This document shows, one piece after another, positions 34,770 through 43,467 of a stretch of 64,000 nucleotides of DNA. Position numbers and translations under genes: made by a program. The notes under the pieces are model-generated. The model was not told the origin of the DNA. It worked only from the letters and a program-made list of their open reading frames with translations, and did no database searches. The DNA comes from Streptomyces sp. NBC_00513 (lineage in GTDB: Bacteria > Actinomycetota > Actinomycetes > Streptomycetales > Streptomycetaceae): positions 1,674,001-1,738,000 of the forward strand of contig NZ_CP107845.1 in the NCBI RefSeq assembly GCF_041431415.1, in the 5' to 3' direction. The stretch's first letter is position 1. Every line of letters starts with the position of its first letter.

Positions 34770-36263
34770 TCAACTGGTGAGGTTCCGCGCGGCGGTTGAT
34801 GCCGGCGGCGTGGCGAGCGGCAGCCGGACGACCATCCGGGTCTCGCCGACGCGGGAGCGGGCCGCGATCGACCCGTGGTGGCGCTGGGTCACGATCCGGT
34901 AGCTGAGGTGCAGCCCCAGGCCCGTGCCCTTGCCCACGTCCTTGGTGGTGTAGAAGGGTTCGAAGATCCGCGGCAGGACGTCCTCGGGGATGCCCCGGCC
35001 GGTGTCGATGATCTCCACGACCATGCAGACGCCCTCGGCGAAGGCGCGCAGCGTGAGCGTGCCCGCGCCGTCCATGGCCTCGGCGGCGTTGTCGACCAGG
35101 TTGGTCCATACCTGGTTCAACTCTCCTGGATAGCCCGTCAGTTCGGGCAGTTCCTCGCCGTACGCGCGCACGATGGTGATGCCGGCGAGCTTGGCGCGCA
35201 GCACGACCAGCGTGTTCTCCAGTCCCTCGGTCACCGCGAAGCGCTGCTCGGGGGCCCGGTCGAGATTGGCGTAGTCGCGGGTCGCCGCCACGAGTTGGGA
35301 GATCCGCGGACCGGCCGCCCGCAGCTCGGCGGCCAGCGACCGGATCTCCAGCAGCGCCGCCAGATGGTCCAGGGCGGCGGGCAGGGCGGGCTCGCCGATC
35401 CCCTCCAGTCGTGACCACAACCAGGCCCGCCCCACTCCGAGGTCGGAGACGCCTGACCCGAGCAGACCCGGCCGTTCGGCGCCGGCGTCCTCGGCCCAGT
35501 CGGCGATCTCCTCCTCGTCGTCGGCCTGGGCCAGAGGGTCGCTGGTCTCCGTCGGCGGCAGTTTGTCCAGTTCCTCGGCCAGTCGGTCGAGGACGGCGCG
35601 CTCGGCTCCGTCGGCGGCGGCGCCCCAGGCGTGGGCGGTGAGGGTCAGCCGTTCCAGGGCGGGGGCCAGTTCCTGCGCGGCCCGGGCCACGGCGGCGGCC
35701 GGGTTGTTCAGTTCGTGCGCGAGTCCCGCGGCGAGGGTGCCGAGCGCCTCCACCGTGGCCCGTTTGCGGGCCTGTACCTCGGAGGACTTGATCCGCCAGG
35801 CCAGCACGGGGATGAGTACGGCGGCCACCCCGTGGCAGCGGGTCAGCATCTCGAAGAAGACCGCCTTCGGGTAGCCGACGACGGTGGTCGCCGGTCCGCT
35901 CGCGGCGGCGGTCGCCACGTACGAGCCGTCCGTCAGCAGCGGCAGTTCCCCGGTGAACCGGTGCGCGGCGGTGGGCTTGCCGTCGTGTTCCTCGGCCGCC
36001 GCGCTCTCCTCCTCGGTCGAGTGTCGGGTGAGCACCTCCTCCCGCCCGTCGACCACCTTGGTGACGACCAGCCCGCCGGCGAGCAGGACGTGGAAGCACG
36101 TGGCCTCGTCGCCGTCGCGGAAGAGGATCTGCCCGTCGGCGAGGACGCGGGGTTCGGAGACCGACACCAGCCAGTCGAGTTGCTCCCCGGTGAGTCCTTC
36201 GAAGATCTCCAGTTCGTGCAGGGCCGATCGCAGTTCCGCGGTGTTCCACGGTCCGGTGTTCAC
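34770..36263 (-). CDS. Soluble sensor histidine kinase with N-terminal cyclic-nucleotide-binding domain
   Basis: A 497-residue cytoplasmic protein without membrane helices. A cNMP-binding/CRP-like domain (about 15-150) has LADGQILFRDGDEATCFHVL and a 25-residue acidic insertion. A HisKA-type helix carries AAGLAHELNNPAAAVARAA (phosphoacceptor His), and a long helical domain separates it from the HATPase domain with NQVWTNLVDNAAEAMDG, DTGRGIP and GKGTGLGLHLSYRI. No response regulator is adjacent, so it is an orphan; it may instead modulate the neighbouring partner-switch. The GTG overlaps the MFS stop as GTGA. The upstream open frame is read-through. Confidence 0.88.
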   Translation of the reverse strand: MNTGPWNTAELRSALHELEIFEGLTGEQLDWLVSVSEPRVLADGQILFRDGDEATCFHVLLAGGLVVTKVVDGREEVLTRHSTEEESAAAEEHDGKPTAAHRFTGELPLLTDGSYVATAAASGPATTVVGYPKAVFFEMLTRCHGVAAVLIPVLAWRIKSSEVQARKRATVEALGTLAAGLAHELNNPAAAVARAAQELAPALERLTLTAHAWGAAADGAERAVLDRLAEELDKLPPTETSDPLAQADDEEEIADWAEDAGAERPGLLGSGVSDLGVGRAWLWSRLEGIGEPALPAALDHLAALLEIRSLAAELRAAGPRISQLVAATRDYANLDRAPEQRFAVTEGLENTLVVLRAKLAGITIVRAYGEELPELTGYPGELNQVWTNLVDNAAEAMDGAGTLTLRAFAEGVCMVVEIIDTGRGIPEDVLPRIFEPFYTTKDVGKGTGLGLHLSYRIVTQRHHGSIAARSRVGETRMVVRLPLATPPASTAARNLTS

Positions 36264-37516
36264 GGTGTGCTCCCCTCGGCCCTGACGCGGGCGGACAGCC
36301 GCAGGGTGACGATCAGGGCCAGGGCGCACACCCCGGCGACGGCGGCCATGAAGCCGACCGAGGTGCGGTGCAGTCCGTGGATGTTGGTCAGCATTCCGGC
36401 GAGGACCGCCGGGACGCTCATGGCGAGGTACGCGAAGACGTAGACGGCGGCGGTCAGTTCGCCCCGGTGTGCGGGGTCCGCCAGGGCGCTGAGCGCCCGG
36501 AAGGAGCCGAGGAAGGCCGCGCCCCAGCCGCAGCCGAGGACGGCCGTGGCGACGAGGAACACCGGCGCCGAACCGAGACCCAGCGCCAGCAGGACCAGGG
36601 CCAGCCCGGCGAGGAGTCCGCACAGTCCCAGCACGGCGGTGCGCAGCGCCTCGGTGCGGCCGAGGAGCAGTTGGGCGCCGGTGGCGGCGCCCGCGAGCAG
36701 GGCCACGGTGGCTCCGCCGACGAGGTAGTTGGTGCTCCGGAGCAGGGACAGGGCCAGGTGCGGCCCGAGCGAGAGGTAGAAGCCGCCGACGGACCAGACG
36801 GCCACGATGGTCAGGACGAGCACGGCGAACCGGCCGCGGGAGGCGGCCGGCACCCGGATCCGGTGCGGGACCACGCGGAACCGCCCACCGGCCCCGGGAG
36901 CGCTCTCACGCATCCGGACCACGCCCGCAAGCGTGACGGCGAACGCGCCGATCAGCAGGAGGTAGCTCAGCACGGTCGGGGCGGGCGCGTACTGGACGAG
37001 CAGCCCGGCCCCGAGCCCGCCGAGTCCGATGCCCACGGTCGGTCCCGCGCTGTTGACCTGGGCGCCGAGCGCCGGCCGCGAGGGCGGGGTGAGTTCCAGC
37101 AGGGCGGCGCCCATGGCGCCGGTGGCCAGGCCCACGGCCAGGCCCTGCACGGCGCGGGCGGCGAGCAGCAGCGCCAGTCCCTGGGCCCCGGCGAACAGGG
37201 CCATGGAGACGATCGCCAGGATCAGTGCGGCGCCGAGCATGGGGCGCCGTCCGAGGGTGTCGGACAGCGACCCGAACAGCAGGAGTCCGCCGAGCACGGT
37301 GACGGCGTACAGGGCGAAGACCACCGTGATGGTGCCGGAGGACAGGCCCCACCGCTGCTGGTAGAGCACGTAGAGGGCGGAGGGAACGGAGGAGGAGAGC
37401 ATCAGCAGGACGAGGATCGCGCCCACCACGCGGAAGCCGGGGCCCGTTGTCGCTCGGGCGGGCGGGCCGGTCGGCTGCACGATGTCCCCCGCGGTCGTCT
37501 CGGTCGGTTCGGCCAC
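36260..37516 (-). CDS. MFS transporter
   Basis: A 418-residue twelve-helix transporter with the loop motif GSLSDTLGRRPML and drug-exporter-like helix 5 sequence (GPTVGIGLGGLGAGLLVQY). It resembles DHA1-type efflux carriers. The GTG at 37516 has GGGGGAG eight bases upstream and directly follows the molybdenum-enzyme FAD-subunit gene; the frame further upstream is read-through. The overlap with the downstream histidine kinase suggests coordinated synthesis. It could export the product of, or import the substrate for, the surrounding oxidoreductases. Confidence 0.85.
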   Translation of the reverse strand: MAEPTETTAGDIVQPTGPPARATTGPGFRVVGAILVLLMLSSSVPSALYVLYQQRWGLSSGTITVVFALYAVTVLGGLLLFGSLSDTLGRRPMLGAALILAIVSMALFAGAQGLALLLAARAVQGLAVGLATGAMGAALLELTPPSRPALGAQVNSAGPTVGIGLGGLGAGLLVQYAPAPTVLSYLLLIGAFAVTLAGVVRMRESAPGAGGRFRVVPHRIRVPAASRGRFAVLVLTIVAVWSVGGFYLSLGPHLALSLLRSTNYLVGGATVALLAGAATGAQLLLGRTEALRTAVLGLCGLLAGLALVLLALGLGSAPVFLVATAVLGCGWGAAFLGSFRALSALADPAHRGELTAAVYVFAYLAMSVPAVLAGMLTNIHGLHRTSVGFMAAVAGVCALALIVTLRLSARVRAEGSTP

Positions 37517-37545
37517 TGCGTCAACTCCCCCGTGGTGTGCGGTGG

Positions 37546-38367
37546 TCAGGCGAGTGCCTGGGCCCTCGCCAGGGCGCGGGCGGTGAGCACTCCCGCGAGG
37601 TGGCCGAGGTACTCGGCCGAGGTGCCGCGTCCCGGGACGAACAGCTCCCGGGGTTCGGCCCGGAACGCCGCGAGGACGGTGTCCGCGGTGTACGGGCCTT
37701 CGCGCAGCCGTTCCTCGACGCCGCGCGGGCGCAGGGCGCGGGCGGTGGCCCCGGTGACCGCGATCCGCGGCCCGTCCGGGGTGATCCGTACGGCGACGGC
37801 GCACAGCGGGTAGCGGGTGGCGCGGTCCGGGGCCTTCTCGAAGGCGGCGGCCCGCCCGCCGGGCGGGAGCAGCAGTGCGGTGATCACCGCGCCGTCGGGC
37901 ACCCCGGAGACGGCGAGCCGCTCGGCGGGGAGGGTGGAGCGGCCCGCGGGGCCGGCGAGTTCGACGACGGCGCCCGCGGCGATGGCGGCGACCGGCAGGT
38001 CGGTGGCGCGTCCGCCGGCGGCCAGGTTCCCGCCGGCGGTCCCCAGGTTGCGGACCTGGGGGTCGCCGTTGGCGCGGGCGGCGGCCGCCAGCTCGGGTGC
38101 CTCGGCCGACACCAGCGGGTGCGCGGCCAGTTCGGCGAGCGTGGTCAGCGCTCCGATGCGCAGCCCGTCGGCGGTGCGTGCGATGCCCCGGAGTTCCTCC
38201 AGGTGCCGTACGTCGACCAGCAGCCGGGCCCGGTCGGCGCCGGAGCGCAGGTCGGGCAGCAGGCTCTGGCCGCCGGCGAGGACCCGGGCGCCCGGGGCGC
38301 CGGCGAGCAGGGTCAGGGCCTCGTCGAGGGCGACGGGCCGTACGTAGTCGAATTCGGTGAGGATCAC
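37546..38367 (-). CDS. Molybdenum hydroxylase FAD-binding medium subunit (CoxM/XdhB type)
   Basis: A 273-residue FAD subunit. It shows FDYVRPVALDEALTLLA at the start, the FAD motifs VLAGGQSLLPDLRSGADR and GDPQVRNLGTAGGNLAAGGRATDLP, and the C-terminal CO-dehydrogenase flavoprotein domain with TGATARALRP. It passes electrons from the iron-sulfur subunit to NAD or another acceptor. The GTG overlaps the large-subunit stop as GTGA. Confidence 0.92.
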   Translation of the reverse strand: MILTEFDYVRPVALDEALTLLAGAPGARVLAGGQSLLPDLRSGADRARLLVDVRHLEELRGIARTADGLRIGALTTLAELAAHPLVSAEAPELAAAARANGDPQVRNLGTAGGNLAAGGRATDLPVAAIAAGAVVELAGPAGRSTLPAERLAVSGVPDGAVITALLLPPGGRAAAFEKAPDRATRYPLCAVAVRITPDGPRIAVTGATARALRPRGVEERLREGPYTADTVLAAFRAEPRELFVPGRGTSAEYLGHLAGVLTARALARAQALA

Positions 38368-40769
38368 CGGGCTTCCCCTCTCAGGCGGCGCCAGACCTTC
38401 TCGGGGGTGACGGGCATGTCGATGTGGATGACGCCCAGGTCGGAGAGCGCGTCGACGACGGCGTTGACCACGGCCGCGGCGGGCGGGACCGTGGCGATCT
38501 CGCCGGCCCCCTTGGCTCCGAGCGGGTTGTGCGGGGACGGGGTGGTGGTCTTGTCGAGGGAGAAGAACGGCGCGTCGAAGGCCCTCGGCAGGGCGTAGTG
38601 GCCCAGGTCGGAGCTGAGGAGCAGGCCGTTCTCGTCGTACTCGGCGTGTTCCATCAGGGCCTGGCCGAGCCCGTGCACGATGCTGCCCTCGATCTGGCCG
38701 AGCACCACCTTCGGGTTCCCGATGTTGCCGGCGTCGTCGACGGCGGTGTAGGCCACGACCTCGGTCTCGCCGGTCAGTTCGTCGATCTCGACGACGGCGA
38801 CGTGCGTGCCGAAGGGGTAGTTGAAGTCCGGCGGGTCGAAGTGGGTGGTCTCGTCGAGGGCCGGCTCGATCTCCGGGGGCAGTCCCCAGCCGTACCACAT
38901 GGCCATCGCCAGTTCGGCGAAGGTCTTGGTGTTCTCCTCGTTGCCCTCTTCGTACACCTTGCCGCCCGCGTAGACGACCTTCTCCTCCGGTACGCCGAGG
39001 AAGACCGCGCCGGCCTTGACCAGCTTGCTCTTGATCTTCCGGGCGGTGAGCGCGATGGCGGGCGCGGCCATGCTGTAGGAACGGGACCCGTAGGTGCCCT
39101 GCCCGTAGGGGGCCTTGAGGGTGTCGCCCTCGTAGACCTGGACGGTGTCCGGGTCTATGCCGAGTTCGTCGGCGGCGACCTGCGCGAAGACGGTGCCGTG
39201 GCTCTGGCCGGTGGAGGCGGAGCCGACGGTGACGGTGACCTCGCCGGTCGGGTGGACGCGGATGTTCGCGCTCTCCCAGGTGCCGCCGAGCATGCCCTCC
39301 TTGGACATCCGGGTGGACGGCCCGACCCCGCAGACCGCGACGTACGAGGCGATGCCGACGCCGAGGCGCTTGCCGCGGGCGCGGGCCTCGGTCTTGCGGG
39401 CGGGCATGTCGGCGTAGCCGGACAGTTCGATGGCCCGGTCGAAGTTCAGCCGGTAGTCCCCGGAGTCGTAGGTCCAGCCGAGCCCGTTGTCGTACGGGAA
39501 CTTCTCCTTCGGCACCAGGTTCTTGCGGCGGACGGCCGCCGGGTCCATGCCGATCTCGGACGCGTACCGGTCGACGAGGCGTTCCATCAGGAAGGCCGCC
39601 TCGGCGCGCCCGCTGCCGCGTTGGGCGCCGAGCGGGACGGTGTTGGTGAAGGCCGCGTAGACCTCGCAGAAGGCCGCGTCGATGTCGTACATGCCGCTGA
39701 TGGAGCGGCCCATCAGGGCGGTGGCGACGCCGGGGCCGATGGTGGAGGGGTACGCGCCCAGGTTGGCGTGGCTGGTGGCCCGCACGGCGGTGATCCGGCC
39801 GTCGCGGGTGCCGGCGAGGGTCACGTGCTGGCGGTGGTCGCGGCCCTGGACGGTGGAGTTCATCAGCCCCGTGCGGGTGTCCACCCATTTCACGGGCCGG
39901 CCCAGCGCTTTGGAGAGCAGCAGGACGAGCGGCATGTCGGGGTACAGGTAGCCCTTGGTGCCGAAGCTGCCGCCGACGGTCGGGGCGACGACGCGGAGCT
40001 TGTTGAACGGGATGCCGAGGACCAGCGCGGCGAGCAGGAAGCGGTGGTTGTGCGGGCCCTGGGTGGAGGCGTACAGGGTGTACTCGCCGGTGGCGGGGTC
40101 GTAGTCGCCTACCGCGCCGCGGGGCTCGATGGGGCTGTTGATGGTGCGCTGGTTGACCAGGTCCAGTTCGACGGTGACCTCGGCCGCGGCGATGGCCGCG
40201 TCGGTGCGGTCCTTGTCGCCGCAGGTCCAGTACGCGTTCAGGTTCCCGGGGACGGCCTCGTGCAGTTGGGGCGCGCCCTCCCGGAGGGCCTCGTCGGCCC
40301 GGGTGACCACGGGCAGCGGCTCGTACTCCACGTCGATCGCGGCCAGTGCGGCGGCGGCCTGGCGCGGGGTCTCGGCGACGACCGCGGCGATCGGGTCGCC
40401 GACGTGCCGGACGGCGTCGCCGGTCAGTACCGGGCGGGCGCCGGGAAGTCCGTAGGGGTGGGGCGGGAAGTGGCTCTCCACCCCGCCGGGTATCCAGATG
40501 CAGGGCAGCGGCATCACGTCGGTGAAGTCGGCGGCCGTGGCCACCTTCAGGACGCCCGGGAGCTGCTCCGCGGCCTTGGTGTCGATCGAGAGGATCCGGG
40601 CGTGGGCCACCGGACTGCCGAGGATGGCCATGTGGGCCGTTCCGGGCAGGTCGATGTCGGCCACGTACTTGGCCTCGCCGCGCAGGAGGTGCGGGTCCTC
40701 GCGGCTGTCCAACGGTCGACCGAGCACTCCCTGTCCCTGAAGGACGCTCTCCCCCGTCGCTGCGGTCAT
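38364..40769 (-). CDS. Molybdenum hydroxylase large (molybdopterin) subunit, CoxL/XDH type
   Basis: An 801-residue aldehyde oxidase/xanthine dehydrogenase-type catalytic subunit. Mo-cofactor motifs are VGGSFGTKGYLYP, NTVPLGAQRGSGRAEAAFLMER and GQSHGTVFAQVAADEL, and LGAKGAGEIATVPPAAAVVNA carries the catalytic Glu. The active loop reads GAQRGSGR, not the AYxCSFR of form I CO dehydrogenase, so CO oxidation is unlikely; an aldehyde or N-heterocycle substrate fits better. The ATG follows a GGAGGGTTGAGGGAG leader. Subunit order is small-large-medium in transcription. Confidence 0.92.
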   Translation of the reverse strand: MTAATGESVLQGQGVLGRPLDSREDPHLLRGEAKYVADIDLPGTAHMAILGSPVAHARILSIDTKAAEQLPGVLKVATAADFTDVMPLPCIWIPGGVESHFPPHPYGLPGARPVLTGDAVRHVGDPIAAVVAETPRQAAAALAAIDVEYEPLPVVTRADEALREGAPQLHEAVPGNLNAYWTCGDKDRTDAAIAAAEVTVELDLVNQRTINSPIEPRGAVGDYDPATGEYTLYASTQGPHNHRFLLAALVLGIPFNKLRVVAPTVGGSFGTKGYLYPDMPLVLLLSKALGRPVKWVDTRTGLMNSTVQGRDHRQHVTLAGTRDGRITAVRATSHANLGAYPSTIGPGVATALMGRSISGMYDIDAAFCEVYAAFTNTVPLGAQRGSGRAEAAFLMERLVDRYASEIGMDPAAVRRKNLVPKEKFPYDNGLGWTYDSGDYRLNFDRAIELSGYADMPARKTEARARGKRLGVGIASYVAVCGVGPSTRMSKEGMLGGTWESANIRVHPTGEVTVTVGSASTGQSHGTVFAQVAADELGIDPDTVQVYEGDTLKAPYGQGTYGSRSYSMAAPAIALTARKIKSKLVKAGAVFLGVPEEKVVYAGGKVYEEGNEENTKTFAELAMAMWYGWGLPPEIEPALDETTHFDPPDFNYPFGTHVAVVEIDELTGETEVVAYTAVDDAGNIGNPKVVLGQIEGSIVHGLGQALMEHAEYDENGLLLSSDLGHYALPRAFDAPFFSLDKTTTPSPHNPLGAKGAGEIATVPPAAAVVNAVVDALSDLGVIHIDMPVTPEKVWRRLRGEAR

Positions 40770-40774
40770 CTCCC

Positions 40775-41323
40775 TCAACCCTCCTGTCCGGAAGCGGCGG
40801 TCACGGCGTCGGCCATGGCGTCGCAGACGGCGTCCGTCCCGGGGGCCGCGGCCCGGGCCGAGGCGCAGGCGCGCTGCACGCCGCGCACGACGCCGTGGTA
40901 GCCGGTGCAGCGGCACAGGTTCCCGGTGAGCCACTCGCGGATCTCGGGTTCGGTGGGGGCGTCGCCGTCCGCCGTGTTCTCCACGAGTTCGCCCAGGGCC
41001 ATGACCATGCCGGGCGTGCAGAAGCCGCACTGGGTGCCGTGCTCCTGCCGCAGGGCCTCCTGGAGGCCGGTCAGTTCGCCGCCCGGGGTGGCGACGCCCT
41101 CGATGGTGGTCACCTCGGAGCCGGCGGCGGCGACGGTGAGGACCAGGCAGCTCTTCGCGGACCTGCCGTCGAGTCGCACGACGCACGAGCCGCACTGTCC
41201 GGTGTCGCAGCCGACCTTGGTGCCGGTCAGTCCGAGGCCGTCGCGGAGCCGCTCCACGAGGAGTTCGTTCGGCTCGGCGGTGAATTCCCTGGGTCTTCCG
41301 TTGACATTCAGTGTCAGATCCAT
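40775..41323 (-). CDS. Molybdenum hydroxylase 2Fe-2S small subunit (CoxS type)
   Basis: A 182-residue iron-sulfur subunit with both clusters intact: plant-type GCDTGQCGSCVVRLDG, and the alpha-helical QCGFCTPGMVMAL with NLCRCTGYHGVV. The C-terminus carries about 30 extra Ala-rich residues. The ATG lies inside the end of the F420-reductase-like gene (ten-base overlap). The stop is five bases before the large-subunit ATG. Confidence 0.93.
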   Translation of the reverse strand: MDLTLNVNGRPREFTAEPNELLVERLRDGLGLTGTKVGCDTGQCGSCVVRLDGRSAKSCLVLTVAAAGSEVTTIEGVATPGGELTGLQEALRQEHGTQCGFCTPGMVMALGELVENTADGDAPTEPEIREWLTGNLCRCTGYHGVVRGVQRACASARAAAPGTDAVCDAMADAVTAASGQEG

Positions 41324-41919
41324 GCGAGCGCCTGCGCTTCCGTGAGCGGCTTGTCGAAGAGCGGACCGCCGGGCTGTTGGAGAATTCCTCCGGAATGGAG
41401 CGGTCCGGTGTCCACGGGCACGAATCCCAGATCCGTGATGATTCCCGCGACGATTCCTTTCGCCTTTTCGTCGTCGCCGGCGGTGAAATGGGCCAGACGC
41501 TCGCCTCCCGCGGTGCCGGCGACGGCGAGGGTCTCGAAATGCATGGTGTTGAGGGATTTCACGATCCGGGCGCCGGGATACCACTCGGCGACGAGTTCGC
41601 TGGATCCCCGGGCCGGGTCGCGGGGGGTGTCCGGTCCGCCGAAGGCGTTGGTGGCGTCCACGAGCACGGTGTCCCGGACGGCGTCCTGGGACAGCAGTCC
41701 GCGGACGGCTTCGAAGGGGACCATCAGCACCGTGACCTCGGCCCGGGCGGCCACCTCGGCGGGGTGCGCCGCCGAGGCCGTCGGGCCGAGTTCGGCGATC
41801 AGGGGGTCGAGCGAGCGCGGTCCGCGCGCGTTGGCCAACACGACCTCGTGGCCCGCGGCCACGAGGATCCGGGCCAGTGTCGAACCGATCCGCCCGGTGC
41901 CGATGACGCCTGTCCTCAT
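41314..41919 (-). CDS. NADPH-dependent F420 reductase-family protein
   Basis: A 201-residue Rossmann protein with VIGTGRIGSTLARILVAAGHEV at the N-terminus and KSLNTMHFETL, both typical of the F420:NADP oxidoreductase (FNO)/YrrT-type family. The family either transfers hydride between NADPH and F420 or acts on small substrates. The link to the molybdenum enzyme by a ten-base overlap suggests an electron-shuttle role, but this is inference. The ATG follows GGAGCGTCA. Confidence 0.82.
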   Translation of the reverse strand: MRTGVIGTGRIGSTLARILVAAGHEVVLANARGPRSLDPLIAELGPTASAAHPAEVAARAEVTVLMVPFEAVRGLLSQDAVRDTVLVDATNAFGGPDTPRDPARGSSELVAEWYPGARIVKSLNTMHFETLAVAGTAGGERLAHFTAGDDEKAKGIVAGIITDLGFVPVDTGPLHSGGILQQPGGPLFDKPLTEAQALAWI

Positions 41920-41950
41920 TGACGCTCCTCCGTGAACGGTGGTGGGTCGA

Positions 41951-43435
41951 TCAGTCCATGCCGATCCAGACCGACTTGGTCTGGGTGTAGCTCTCCAGGG
42001 ATTCGGGCCCGCACTCGCGGCCGTATCCGGAGGCCTTGTAGCCGCCGTACGGCACGGAGGGGTCGTACTGGTTGTAGCAGTTCACCCAGACCGTGCCGGC
42101 CTTGATCTGCGAGGCGACCCGGTGGGCGCGCCGCAGGTCCTTGGTGTGGACACCGGCGGCGAGTCCGTACGCGCTGTCGTTGGCGATGCGCACGGCGTCC
42201 TCCTCGGTGTCGAAGGGGATGATCGACAGGACCGGGCCGAAGATCTCCTCCTGGGCGATGCGCATGCCGTTGTCGACGCCGGTGAACACGGTCGGCAGGA
42301 AGTAGAGGCCCTGGCTGGAGGCGCCCTCGGGGGTCCAGCCGGCGCCGCCGGTGCGCAGGATCGCGCCCTCCTTCTCGCCGACCTCGATGTAGGAGCTGAC
42401 CTTGTCGAACTGGCCGCGGTGGGCCAGCGGACCGAACAGCGTCTCGGGGTCGCGGGGGTCTCCGGGCTTGAGGGCGGCGGCCCGGCGGACCAGCCGTTCG
42501 ACCATCTCGTCGTGGATGGGGCGGTGCAGGAGCAACCGGGAGCCGGCGGTGCAGATCTCGCCCTTGTTGTAGTAGATGCCGAAGAAGGCGAGTTCCTCGG
42601 CGGCGTCGAGGTCGGCGTCGGCGAAGACGATGTTGGCGGACTTGCCGCCGAGTTCCATCGTCACCTTCTTCAGGGTGCCGGCCGACTTGCGGATGATGGC
42701 CTGGCCGACGACGGTCGAGCCGGTGAAGGCGATCTTGTCGATGTCCGGGTGGTCGGTGAGGGTCTCCCCCAGTTCCACCCCCGGACCGGTGATGACGTTC
42801 AGCACCCCGTCCGGGATCTCCGCCTCCTGGAAGAGCTCCGCGATCTTCAGCGCGGTGAGCGGGGTGGCCGGGGAGGGCTTGTGGACGACCGTGTTCCCGG
42901 CCGCGAGGGCCGGGGCGATCTTCGTCATCGAGAGCAGCAGCGGGAAGTTGAAGGGGGTGATGGCGCACACCACTCCCAGCGGTTCGCGCAGGGTGTACGC
43001 GAGCTGTCCGCCGGCCGGCGCCCGGGAGGAACCGTCCACCCGGGTGACCGCGCCCGCGTAGTAGTGCATGAGCTGTGCGGCCATCGGGGCGTCGACGGTG
43101 CTGGAGAAGGCGAAGGGTTTCCCCATGTCCACCGTCTCCAGCAGCGCGATCTCCTCCAGGTCCCGCTCGATGAGTTCACCGACCCGGTTCAGTCGCAGCG
43201 CGCGTTCCTGGGCGGACAGCCTGCTCCAGGGCCCTTCCTCGTACGCCTTGCGGGCGGCGGCCACGGCCGCGTCCGCGTCGGCGGCGGCGGCCTGGGCCAC
43301 CGGCACGATCTCCTGCCCGTCCACGGGGCTCACGTCCGGTTCGGTACGGCCGTCCCGGGCCGGGACCCATTGGCCGCCGATGAACAGCTTCCCGGGGTTG
43401 GCCAGGGGCTTGCCGCTCAGCTCGCGCTTGGTCAT
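41951..43435 (-). CDS. NAD(P)-dependent aldehyde dehydrogenase
   Basis: A 494-residue ALDH of usual length. The catalytic features are FNFPLLLSMTKIAPALAAGN, the Rossmann turn FTGSTVVGQ, Glu in MELGGKSANIVFAD, and a Cys region NKGEICTAGSRLLL (catalytic Cys in GEICTAGSR). The ending YGGYKASGYGREC is typical of betaine/aminoaldehyde or general aldehyde dehydrogenases. The ATG follows GGAAGG. Its position between a DJ-1 protein and an F420-reductase-like gene supports a role in oxidising an aldehyde made in the same pathway. Confidence 0.93.
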   Translation of the reverse strand: MTKRELSGKPLANPGKLFIGGQWVPARDGRTEPDVSPVDGQEIVPVAQAAAADADAAVAAARKAYEEGPWSRLSAQERALRLNRVGELIERDLEEIALLETVDMGKPFAFSSTVDAPMAAQLMHYYAGAVTRVDGSSRAPAGGQLAYTLREPLGVVCAITPFNFPLLLSMTKIAPALAAGNTVVHKPSPATPLTALKIAELFQEAEIPDGVLNVITGPGVELGETLTDHPDIDKIAFTGSTVVGQAIIRKSAGTLKKVTMELGGKSANIVFADADLDAAEELAFFGIYYNKGEICTAGSRLLLHRPIHDEMVERLVRRAAALKPGDPRDPETLFGPLAHRGQFDKVSSYIEVGEKEGAILRTGGAGWTPEGASSQGLYFLPTVFTGVDNGMRIAQEEIFGPVLSIIPFDTEEDAVRIANDSAYGLAAGVHTKDLRRAHRVASQIKAGTVWVNCYNQYDPSVPYGGYKASGYGRECGPESLESYTQTKSVWIGMD

Positions 43436-43467
43436 GGCTGCCTTCCGGTGTCGTGTGCGGGGGCGTG

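Noticed and set aside
38364..41323. Carbon monoxide dehydrogenase of form I
   Set aside because: The large subunit lacks the AYxCSFR active-site loop; its sequence there is GAQRGSGR, so a general molybdenum hydroxylase call is safer.
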